From NCBI GenBank assembly GCA_964531455.1, contig CAZHFZ010000001.1, positions 1 through 64,000 of the forward strand: DNA of 64,000 nucleotides. The letters run 5' to 3'. The stretch comes from Ga0077527 sp964531455. Its GTDB lineage: Bacteria; Pseudomonadota; Gammaproteobacteria; Burkholderiales; SG8-41. Shown piece after piece: positions 34,459 through 42,447 of the stretch; the stretch's first letter is position 1; the number at the start of each line of letters is the position of its first letter. The position numbers were made by a program, and so were the translations under genes. The notes beneath the pieces are model-generated. The model ran no database searches, had not been told where the DNA came from, and saw only the letters and a list, made by a program, of their open reading frames with translations.

Positions 34459-36645
34459 TCATGCCGCACTTCTCTCGCCCGTACTGCTGTTGGCTGCTGG
34501 CAGCACAATGGCAATACGGGCGCCGTGAGGAGCGACATTGGTGATGGTAACTTCGCCGCGGTGTTCCTCGACGATCTTGCGCACGATGGAAAGGCCTAGG
34601 CCGGTGCCGCGCGGCTTTGTCGTGACATAGGGTTCAAACGCACGCTTCATCAGATTCTCGGGAAATCCGCTACCGTTGTCGGTGACAGAAAACTCTGCGC
34701 AACCATCTCGCATAGCAGTGGCAATTTCAATACGCGGTGCATCTGTTTCACCCAGAGCATCCTGCGCGTTCTGCAGCAGGTTGTGGATCACCTGTCGCAG
34801 TTGCGTCGAATCACCCTGTATTGCCGGCAGATTGGGAGCGAGGCTCAGGTGCATGCTGGAACCCAGGGATTCGTAGAGCGCCAGCACGTCCCGGATCAAA
34901 CCATTGAGATCCACTAATCGCATTGCAGGCTCAGGCTTGCGTGCATACTGGCTGAATGCGTCGACCATCCGTTTCAAGGCAGCCACCTGGCTGACAATGG
35001 TCTGGGTTGAGCGCGCAAGAATTTCCGCGTCCATGGCCGTCAGCTTTGGCTCAAGCTTCTGTTGCAGGCGTTCGGCGGAGAGCTGGATTGGCGTCAGGGG
35101 ATTCTTGATCTCATGAGCCAGCCGCCGCGCGACTTCTGCCCAAGCGGCATCGCGCTGGGCCTGGAGCAGGTGGGTAACGTCGTCAAACACGACAATCAGT
35201 CCGGCGTTTTCAGCCTCGCCGAAACGGGTGGCCCGCAACAAAAGCACTTGCGTGCCGTCCTTGAGTTCCCTTTCGACCTGACGATGCCACTGGGTTCCGT
35301 CTGAACCGGTAAAGGCATCAGCCAGGGCCTGTGCCAATGACGCGTAGGATGCGTCACGGGCAGGCCATTCCTGTACGCCAATGCCGATCAGCGCAGCGCT
35401 ATCGGTGCCGAGTATATGTGCGGCGCTCGGATTGGCTGAACGCAATCGCTGAACAGAATCAAAGGTCAACACGCCTGCTGACAAATTTGCCATCACGCTT
35501 TCAAGATAGGTTTTGGCGTGAGCCAGTTGCGCCTGGTTACGTTCGACCCGCGACTGTGCTTCGGCGAGCTGCAATGTCATGCTGTTGAACGATTGCGTGA
35601 GCTGACCCAGTTCGTCGCGGCTGGCAACTGCCGCACGACGGCTGAAGTCACCCTGCGCGACCGCCCGGGTGCCTTCAACAAGAGCACTCAGAGGTGCGGA
35701 CAGCCGGTTTGACAATACGAAGGCCAGGCCCAGCGAAGACAGCAACGCCAACAGCAACGTCAGCGTCAGCGTGATCGCATAGAGCCGCTTCAGGCCACGG
35801 CGTGAAAGTTGCAGTTCCTGATATTCACGATATCCGGACTGAACCACCTCGGCATCGTGCGCCAGTTGTGCGGGCACCGCCTGCAGCAATTGCAGCACTC
35901 GGGCGTCTTCAGTCAAAGACACCACATCGATTGGTGCAAGCACCCGCAGGAAAAGGCCGCGATCCGGAACCGATTCGATGGCGCTGTACGAGCGTTGCAT
36001 GCGAATCTGGCGCAACGCTGCGGCACCCGGCGGTTCAGGCGCAATCCCGCTAAGCTCGTTACCCGAAAAAGCCAGTACCTTGCCGCGGGCAGTAAACAGC
36101 GTGGCTTCCTCGACCGCCGCCTGCTCGCGCAGTTCATTCAGTGCCGTGAAGTGCTCCGCGGCAGGGCGTGACGACAAGGACAGCGCCATCGCCTCTGCCT
36201 TTGCGCCCAGCTCCTTCAGGCGTCCGTCAAGCGTACCTCGGCCGAGATTGAGACCGCTCTCGAGTGCGCTGTCCAGGCGCACCTCGAACCAGGATTCGAT
36301 GCTTTGGGATACAAACTGCACTGATACGCCATAGATCAATGCTCCCGGTAAAACTGCCATCAAGCCGAACAGCGTCACCAGTCGCAACGTCAATTTTGCG
36401 CCGAACACGCCCGCCTTCAGTTTCTGACGGAGGCTCACCAACTGATAAGCGACCATGGCAGCCAGCAACACGGCAATCACCAGATTGGCCCCGAGCAGCA
36501 GCGGGTAATACTCCGAAAACAGCGCCGTGTTGGTGCTGACAGAAGCCAGCAGAAAAACTGCCGCAACGCCGAGACCGACACAAATCAGCAACAGGTAACG
36601 CATCACGGCGCCGGCGCGGAGCGGCTTGGCGGCAACTGTTGTCAT
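34459..36645 (-). CDS. NtrY-like membrane sensor histidine kinase
   Basis: This 728-residue kinase has three N-terminal membrane segments (about residues 15-37, 48-70 and 86-110), a large sensor region, a further membrane segment near 288-311, a HAMP domain, a PAS domain, and a kinase core with phospho-acceptor His511 in LAHEIKNPLTPIQLSAERL. The ATP-binding domain has NLLQNAQDAL, TDNGSGFP and GTGLGLSIV boxes. The start ATG overlaps the DUF4390 stop in an ATGA. It probably phosphorylates the NtrX-like regulator. The signal sensed is unknown. Confidence 0.9.
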   Translation of the reverse strand: MTTVAAKPLRAGAVMRYLLLICVGLGVAAVFLLASVSTNTALFSEYYPLLLGANLVIAVLLAAMVAYQLVSLRQKLKAGVFGAKLTLRLVTLFGLMAVLPGALIYGVSVQFVSQSIESWFEVRLDSALESGLNLGRGTLDGRLKELGAKAEAMALSLSSRPAAEHFTALNELREQAAVEEATLFTARGKVLAFSGNELSGIAPEPPGAAALRQIRMQRSYSAIESVPDRGLFLRVLAPIDVVSLTEDARVLQLLQAVPAQLAHDAEVVQSGYREYQELQLSRRGLKRLYAITLTLTLLLALLSSLGLAFVLSNRLSAPLSALVEGTRAVAQGDFSRRAAVASRDELGQLTQSFNSMTLQLAEAQSRVERNQAQLAHAKTYLESVMANLSAGVLTFDSVQRLRSANPSAAHILGTDSAALIGIGVQEWPARDASYASLAQALADAFTGSDGTQWHRQVERELKDGTQVLLLRATRFGEAENAGLIVVFDDVTHLLQAQRDAAWAEVARRLAHEIKNPLTPIQLSAERLQQKLEPKLTAMDAEILARSTQTIVSQVAALKRMVDAFSQYARKPEPAMRLVDLNGLIRDVLALYESLGSSMHLSLAPNLPAIQGDSTQLRQVIHNLLQNAQDALGETDAPRIEIATAMRDGCAEFSVTDNGSGFPENLMKRAFEPYVTTKPRGTGLGLSIVRKIVEEHRGEVTITNVAPHGARIAIVLPAANSSTGERSAA

Positions 36646-37223
36646 GGGGTCACCGTCCAGCGATACCAGTCGGAACCGAGACTCCACTCGCGGGAACCCA
36701 AGGCATTCAGATTGAAAGGTCGTGGCAGCTGCGATGTATCAAGGCGTAATCGCAGGCCCGCCATATAGACCAGGCCCTTGCTCAGGGCACCAGTATCAAG
36801 ATCTTCACGTCGCCGTACCCTGCTTAGAACCTGCAGGGCCTCGGACAATGTTACGAAGTTCTGGTAGAACGCTCCGACACCGATACGGTACTGGCGTGTC
36901 AGCGCGCTGTATGACAGCCGATACCGCTGCTGCAAGGTAACCGGCTTCTCGTTGAACCAGTACCAGCGTGAGCGAACCATCTCGAATTCAAGCTGGAAGT
37001 ACAGCGGGATGCCCTTGTGCAGGGCATCTTCAAGCGGGGCCGACAGCGTGATGTCTATATCGGCATCAAGGACGTAAAAATCTTCGGCGGGAACCACGAC
37101 TGCACGGCGCACTTCGATGCCGTGAGGTTGCGCGGCCAATGCACCCAAAGCTGAAAACAGCAGCGCCAGCAGCAGCGCTGCAGCTTCAAACTTTTTCCAG
37201 AAGGGCGTAGAAAAAACCATCAT
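36642..37223 (-). CDS. DUF4390 domain protein, secreted
   Basis: This 193-residue protein has an N-terminal hydrophobic signal-like segment (about residues 15-31) and the DUF4390 pattern YVLDADIDITLSAPLEDALHKGIPLYFQLEFE with WYWFNEKPVTLQQRYRLSYSALTRQY. It is regularly found between rsmB and an NtrY-like kinase in betaproteobacteria, as here, so it is a candidate periplasmic accessory of the kinase. Overlaps at both ends (38 bp with rsmB, 4 bp with the kinase gene) imply coupled translation. Function unknown. Confidence 0.85.
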   Translation of the reverse strand: MMVFSTPFWKKFEAAALLLALLFSALGALAAQPHGIEVRRAVVVPAEDFYVLDADIDITLSAPLEDALHKGIPLYFQLEFEMVRSRWYWFNEKPVTLQQRYRLSYSALTRQYRIGVGAFYQNFVTLSEALQVLSRVRRREDLDTGALSKGLVYMAGLRLRLDTSQLPRPFNLNALGSREWSLGSDWYRWTVTP

Positions 37224-38469
37224 GCGCAGCGTCAGGAAAAAGTTGGCCGTGACTTTGTCTCAAGCCTTCAGCGGGAAATGCGACGGCAATTTGCCGGGCA
37301 TCGGAATGTCGGGCGGTGAATTGCTCAACCTGCCGACCATTCTCTTCGCTGAAAACGGAGCACGTCGCATACAGCAATTTACCACCTCTGCCGAGCAACT
37401 GCCAAAGCGTGTCGAGAATCTGGGTCTGACGTTGCCCCATGGCAGCTATATCCGCAGGCTTTCTCAACCACTTGATATCCGGGTGACGGCGTACGACACC
37501 GGATGCGGTACAAGGCACGTCGGCGAGGATGCGATCAAAAAGACCGGCATTGCGCCAGGCTGCGGGATTGCCGGCGTCGGCCTGAAGCAGCTTTGCGTTC
37601 AGTGACAGGCGGGTCAGGTTTTCGGTGACGCGCTGCAAGCGCTGCGCGTCGATGTCGGCAGCGGTCAGATCGATATCGGCCAATTCCAGCAGATGCGCCG
37701 CCTTTCCGCCGGGCGCTGCGCAGGCATCCAGTACGCGCATGCCGTCGACAACATCCAGCAGTTCGGCCGCCAGTTGTGCCCCGGCATCCTGAACTGATAC
37801 CTGTCCTTCGGCAAAACCCGGCAACATTGAAACCGGTCGCGGTTTTTCAATAACAATGCCCTGCCGGCCCACGGCATGCGCGGCAATATCCTGCAGTTTC
37901 AGGATTTCGAGGTAATTGTCGCGGGTGATTATTCTGCGGTTCACGCGCAGCGTCAGCGGCGGACGGGCATTGCCGGCCTCCAGAATCTCGCGCCAGGCTT
38001 CGGGGTATTCGGCGGCAACCCGGTCTATCCACCATTGCGGATAGGAATAGCGGCCCAGATCAGTCGACATGATCGCGGCATCAAGCTCGTCACGTCGACG
38101 CAGGAAATTGCGCAGTACTGCGTTGACCAAGCCCTGGGCTTTGGGAAAACCAAGTTTGGCGGCTGCGGGAACCGCATGATTGACGATGGCATACGAATGC
38201 GCTTTGGTATGCATCAGCTGATAAAGCGTGACCTGAAGCAGATTGCGCACTGGCAGATCAGTCAATGGGCGCGACAACAACCGGTCGATCACGGCATCGA
38301 TATAGCCGAGATGGCGCAACGCGCCGTAGGCTACATCCTGCACGGCGCCACGCTGCTGCGGACTCAAGGTGGCATGTTGCCGCCAGACCGCGGTCAATTC
38401 GGAATCAAGGCTGCGGCCGGCAAGTACCCGACCTACAGCATGGGCAGCAAGGCACTGGGTGCGTTCCAT
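37186..38469 (-). CDS. rsmB: 16S rRNA (cytosine(967)-C(5))-methyltransferase
   Basis: RsmB methylates C967 of 16S rRNA using S-adenosylmethionine. The N-terminal NusB-like RNA-binding domain (residues about 1-140) includes RNLLQVTLYQLMHTKAHSYA and AVLRNFLRRR. The C-terminal Rossmann domain has VLDACAAPGGKAAHLLEL and the catalytic cysteines in DVPCTASG and YATCSVFSEEN. Length of 427 is usual. It is 21 bp downstream of fmt. Confidence 0.96.
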   Translation of the reverse strand: MERTQCLAAHAVGRVLAGRSLDSELTAVWRQHATLSPQQRGAVQDVAYGALRHLGYIDAVIDRLLSRPLTDLPVRNLLQVTLYQLMHTKAHSYAIVNHAVPAAAKLGFPKAQGLVNAVLRNFLRRRDELDAAIMSTDLGRYSYPQWWIDRVAAEYPEAWREILEAGNARPPLTLRVNRRIITRDNYLEILKLQDIAAHAVGRQGIVIEKPRPVSMLPGFAEGQVSVQDAGAQLAAELLDVVDGMRVLDACAAPGGKAAHLLELADIDLTAADIDAQRLQRVTENLTRLSLNAKLLQADAGNPAAWRNAGLFDRILADVPCTASGVVRRHPDIKWLRKPADIAAMGQRQTQILDTLWQLLGRGGKLLYATCSVFSEENGRQVEQFTARHSDARQIAVAFPAEGLRQSHGQLFPDAAHDGFFYALLEKV

Positions 38470-38490
38470 ATTCAGGGCATCCTGTGCGGT

Positions 38491-39408
38491 TTAAACATCC
38501 AGGCGATCGCCCGGATGGAGGGTGGCACCGGCAAGAAATGATGCAGCGGCGAGGCGTTTGCTGCCAGCACGTTGAAGTTCGTGCAGCAGTAACGCTCCAT
38601 CTCCTGCGGCGACGACAATACCCTGTGCGTCTGCCTGCAAAACGGTGCCGGGAATGGCCGCAGCGGCTGCTATTGCTTCGGCACGCCACAATTTCAGCGG
38701 CTGGCCTTGCCACGTTGTATAGGCGCCGGGCATCGGGTTATACGCCCGGATGGCCCGGGCCAGTTCCACAGCCGGACGGGCCCAATCAATGCGCGCTTCG
38801 GCCTTGGTGATTTTTGCGGCGTAACTCGCCTGAGCAGGATCCTGGGCAATTGCAGCGGGTAGTTCGTGCAAGCTACGGACGATCAATTGCGCCCCCAAAG
38901 CTGCCAGTTTGTCGTGCAGCGTCTGCGCATTGTCGTCATCGGCAATCGGTATTGCCTGTTTCAGCAACATCGCCCCCGTATCGAGTCCGGCATCCATCTG
39001 CATGATGGTGACACCGGTTTCACGGTCTCCAGCGAGGATGGCGCGCTGAATGGGCGCCGCGCCGCGCCAGCGCGGCAGCAGTGAAGCATGAATGTTCAGA
39101 CAGCCCAGACGCGGCAGGTCGAGCACGGATTTTGGCAGGATCAGGCCATACGCGGCCACCACCATTGCGTCGGCACCGATTGCGCCAAGTTGTCCGATTA
39201 CAGACTCTTCTTTGAGAGATACCGGTTGCGCAACAACAAGCTTCTTTGCCAGCGCCAGTTGCTTTACAGCTGACGCCTGGGGCTTGAGACCGCGGCCGGC
39301 CGGGCGATCCGGCTGCGTCAGCACCAGCGGCACCTGGTGACCGGCAAGCAACAAGGCCTCTAAGCCGGCCGCGGCAAAAGCGGGCGTTCCTGCAAATAGG
39401 ATTTTCAC
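38491..39408 (-). CDS. fmt: Methionyl-tRNA formyltransferase
   Basis: Fmt formylates initiator Met-tRNA using 10-formyl-tetrahydrofolate. The 305-residue protein starts KILFAGTPAFAAAGLEALL and has the folate-binding NIHASLLPRWRGAAPIQRA motif with its Asn/His pair, followed by the TGVTIMQMDAGLDTGAML segment and a small C-terminal tRNA-binding domain. It lies directly downstream of def, the usual pairing that couples formylation and deformylation. Confidence 0.97.
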   Translation of the reverse strand: MKILFAGTPAFAAAGLEALLLAGHQVPLVLTQPDRPAGRGLKPQASAVKQLALAKKLVVAQPVSLKEESVIGQLGAIGADAMVVAAYGLILPKSVLDLPRLGCLNIHASLLPRWRGAAPIQRAILAGDRETGVTIMQMDAGLDTGAMLLKQAIPIADDDNAQTLHDKLAALGAQLIVRSLHELPAAIAQDPAQASYAAKITKAEARIDWARPAVELARAIRAYNPMPGAYTTWQGQPLKLWRAEAIAAAAAIPGTVLQADAQGIVVAAGDGALLLHELQRAGSKRLAAASFLAGATLHPGDRLDV

Positions 39409-39438
39409 GTTGAAGAGGCGCCGGAGCCAAGCCCGGCG

Positions 39439-39942
39439 TTACATGGCCTGCCGTTGCTGCTTGGTGAGTTTGGCAGTAATCCTTTGTTGTTTCAGGCGCG
39501 ACAGCTTTTCCACAAAAACCCGTCCGACCAGGTGATCCATTTCATGTTGGATGCAAACCGCCAATAATCCATCGGCCTCGACAATCCGTTCCTTGCCGTG
39601 TTCATCCATCGCCTTGACCGTGACTTTTGCCGCACGGGTGACTTTTTCGTAGATTCCCGGCACCGAAAGGCAACCTTCTTCACATTCTTCTTCACCCTCG
39701 GCGCGTATGATTTCAGGGTTGATGAAGACTTGCAGATGATCGTGCGTTTCAGACAGATCGATTACTAGGACACGCAGATGCACGTCGACTTGTGTTGCGG
39801 CAAGACCAATACCGGGCGCAGCGTACATGGTTTCAGCCATGTCCTTGATTAATTTGCGTATTTTTTCATCTACCCTAACCACTGGTACTGCCACTTTGTG
39901 CAAACGTGGATCGGGGTAGTGCAAGATCTGTAGCAAAGCCAT
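39439..39942 (-). CDS. def: Peptide deformylase
   Basis: Def removes the formyl group from nascent N-termini. The three family motifs are present: GIGLAATQ near residue 44, EGCLSVPG with the Cys metal ligand, and QHEMDHLVG with the two His ligands and catalytic Glu. 167 residues is the usual size. It is divergent from the LysM-protein gene and heads def-fmt-rsmB-DUF4390-NtrYX-like on the minus strand. Confidence 0.97.
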   Translation of the reverse strand: MALLQILHYPDPRLHKVAVPVVRVDEKIRKLIKDMAETMYAAPGIGLAATQVDVHLRVLVIDLSETHDHLQVFINPEIIRAEGEEECEEGCLSVPGIYEKVTRAAKVTVKAMDEHGKERIVEADGLLAVCIQHEMDHLVGRVFVEKLSRLKQQRITAKLTKQQRQAM

Positions 39943-40054
39943 GAAAAACTTGCCTATTTAATCAACTAGATGCAGAATTTAAACCAAACTCTCACGTCGG
40001 CAGGTGGCTTTCTGCACCCTGCGTCAACGACGCGCACATAAGGTGGTGCTCCAC

Positions 40055-41197
40055 ATGCGAAACGCAATTATATCCCTGATTTTGTTGATAACTCCCGCAT
40101 GGACTGTGCTTGCAGCAGAAGCCCCGGCGATCAAAGATGGTGCTCCCGATCGTTACGTAGTGCAAAAAGGAGACACCTTGTGGAGCATTTCTGGCCGCTA
40201 CCTCAAGGAACCATGGCGCTGGCCCGAACTGTGGAAAATGAACCAGGAACAGCTGAAAAATCCCCACCTGATCTTCCCCGGGGACACCATCGTACTGGAC
40301 CGCAGCGGTGGTGAAGCAAAGTTGCAGCTGGTGCAGCTTCAAACCACGAGACTCGAACCAAAAGTTCGCTCAGAACCCTCCACCCGCAATGCGGTACCGA
40401 GTATCGCCCCTGCGGTAATCGAACCTTTCCTGTCGAAGCCGCTGGTGGTCAGCGCCGACGAACTTGATCGTGCTGCACGCATCGTCGCGGCCTCGGACAG
40501 CCGCGTCACACTGGGCGCCGGTGATCGCGCTTTCGTTCAGGGCATTACCAAGGATAAGGGTGACCAGTGGCAAATCTTCCGTCGCGGCGACCCTTTGATT
40601 GATCCCGACACCAATGAAATATTAGGCTACGAAGCCAGGTATCTTGGTGAAGCGGTGGTCCGGCAGCATGGCGAAGTAGCGACAATTGATATTGTCCGCT
40701 CCACGCAGGAAGTGCATCGGGACGACCGATTGCTGCCGCTGGGCAAACAAACACCAATCTTTGCTTATGTACCGCACTCTCCCCGGGTACCCGTCAAGGG
40801 ACGCATCATCTCGGCTTATGGCAGCCTGCAGGAAGCCGGGCCCATGTCGATTGTCGCGCTGTCGAAGGGCAGCAAAGACGGCTTGCAGGTCGGAACCGTT
40901 CTTGCAATCGAGCGCAGCCAGACTACTTCGCGCTACAGCCAGCGCACCGAGCCGCTGTTCGGCCGTTCCGGCATTACCGGCAACGATACACCTCGTGTTT
41001 ACTATCCGGAGCCGCTGCCGCCACGCGAAAAAATTCTGGCCCGCGGTGAAGCAGTAACCCGTAGTGACATTGCCAAGCTGCCCGATGAACGCTATGGACT
41101 GGTGATGGTTTTCCGTACTTTTGATCGCGCTTCATTCGCCTTGGTCATGGAAGCCAGTCGCCCGGTCGCCGTCACAGACTTCGTTACGAATCCCTGA
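40055..41197 (+). CDS. LysM-domain protein, secreted
   Basis: From ATG 40055, preceded by AGGTGG, the protein has a signal peptide of about 20 residues and one LysM peptidoglycan-binding domain near residues 34-82 (RYVVQKGDTLWSISGRYLKE through FPGDTIVLD). The rest is a beta-rich region without recognised catalytic motifs. It is typically encoded next to def and dprA in betaproteobacteria. It is likely a cell-envelope protein; the enzymatic role, if any, is not visible. Confidence 0.88.
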   Translation: MRNAIISLILLITPAWTVLAAEAPAIKDGAPDRYVVQKGDTLWSISGRYLKEPWRWPELWKMNQEQLKNPHLIFPGDTIVLDRSGGEAKLQLVQLQTTRLEPKVRSEPSTRNAVPSIAPAVIEPFLSKPLVVSADELDRAARIVAASDSRVTLGAGDRAFVQGITKDKGDQWQIFRRGDPLIDPDTNEILGYEARYLGEAVVRQHGEVATIDIVRSTQEVHRDDRLLPLGKQTPIFAYVPHSPRVPVKGRIISAYGSLQEAGPMSIVALSKGSKDGLQVGTVLAIERSQTTSRYSQRTEPLFGRSGITGNDTPRVYYPEPLPPREKILARGEAVTRSDIAKLPDERYGLVMVFRTFDRASFALVMEASRPVAVTDFVTNP

Positions 41198-41248
41198 TTT
41201 TATCGGGGGCCCCTCGCCCCCATTATTTGCAGCTTACGCATTTCAAAC

Positions 41249-42334
41249 ATGCCGCTGGATCCGGACCTTGAGGCATGGCTGCGCCTGAGCCTGCTTGATG
41301 GTCTCGGTCCGCAATCGCTGCGTAAACTGCTGATTGCGCATGGATCGCCGCGGGACATCCTTGCCGCAAGCGCACGCAACCTTGCAGCAGTTGTGCCAAG
41401 CGGGGTTGTTGCCGCCATACGCGCTGGAGGCGCCTCTGATGAGGATCTGAACAAGGTCAGCCAATGGCTGATCGATCCAGCCAATCATGTTCTCACTTTT
41501 GCCGATGCAGAATATCCGCGCCGCTTGCTCGAGATCGCCGACCCCCCACCTTTGCTGTATGTAAAAGGTCGGGTTGAACTACTCAACCAGCCGGGCTTTG
41601 CCATCGTCGGCAGCCGCAACGCAACAGCGCAAGGCCTTGGCAATGCAGAGGCGTTTGCAATCACGCTTAGCAATGCCGGATTGACCATCGTCAGCGGACT
41701 CGCACTTGGAGTCGATGCGGCAGCGCATCGCGGCGGTCTCGCCGGCACGGCATCAACAATCGCTGTGGTCGGTACTGGACTGGACGCGGTGTATCCCGCA
41801 CGCAACCGTGAACTGGCCCACCAGATCGCCGCTCAAGGGGTGTTGGTTTCAGAATTTGCGCTGGGCACCCCTCCCGTCGCATCCAACTTCCCGCGGCGTA
41901 ATCGCCTGATTTGCGGCTTGTCCCGTGGTGTTCTGGTGGTCGAAGCCGCTGTATCCAGCGGGTCACTGATCACGGCCCGACTCGCCGCTGATCAGGGTCG
42001 TGATGTTTTTGCGATTCCGGGTTCCATTCATTCGCCTTTGGCCAAAGGCTGCCATGCATTGATCAAGCAGGGAGCCAAACTGGTAGAGTCGGCGCAGGAT
42101 GTACTGGAAGAATTAGGCGAAAAATCACTCTCTTCCGGTTCCGCGATTACAATCGGGGAGCCGATCGTCGAACATCCGTTGTTAGTACATATCGGCTTTG
42201 ATCCGGTCGATACGGACACTTTGCAGCAGCGTTGCGGTCTTTCTGCAGCGGATATCAGTATTGCGCTCACTGACCTTGAATTAGCAGGGCAAATCGAGTT
42301 GTTGCCTGGAGGACGCTGGCAACGAGTGGGCTGA
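41249..42334 (+). CDS. dprA: DNA-processing protein DprA
   Basis: DprA loads RecA on single-stranded DNA taken up by competent cells. The 361-residue protein has an N-terminal SAM-like helical segment and an extended Rossmann fold with AIVGSRNATAQGLGNAEAF, GLTIVSGLALGVDAAAH and FPRRNRLICGLSRGVLVVEAA. A C-terminal winged helix (DTLQQRCGLSAADISIALTDLELAGQIE) completes the common architecture. In relatives a DUF494 (smg) gene often follows; here only 113 bp separate it from topB. Confidence 0.95.
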   Translation: MPLDPDLEAWLRLSLLDGLGPQSLRKLLIAHGSPRDILAASARNLAAVVPSGVVAAIRAGGASDEDLNKVSQWLIDPANHVLTFADAEYPRRLLEIADPPPLLYVKGRVELLNQPGFAIVGSRNATAQGLGNAEAFAITLSNAGLTIVSGLALGVDAAAHRGGLAGTASTIAVVGTGLDAVYPARNRELAHQIAAQGVLVSEFALGTPPVASNFPRRNRLICGLSRGVLVVEAAVSSGSLITARLAADQGRDVFAIPGSIHSPLAKGCHALIKQGAKLVESAQDVLEELGEKSLSSGSAITIGEPIVEHPLLVHIGFDPVDTDTLQQRCGLSAADISIALTDLELAGQIELLPGGRWQRVG

Positions 42335-42447
42335 GCCCGGCTTGCGCTGACCGGGGATTGTTCTTATCATCTGGCGCTCTTTTCCATGGCGCAGCAGCAT
42401 CGCGCTTCTCTTTAGCGGCATTACGTCCGCAAAATCAAAAGCTTAGA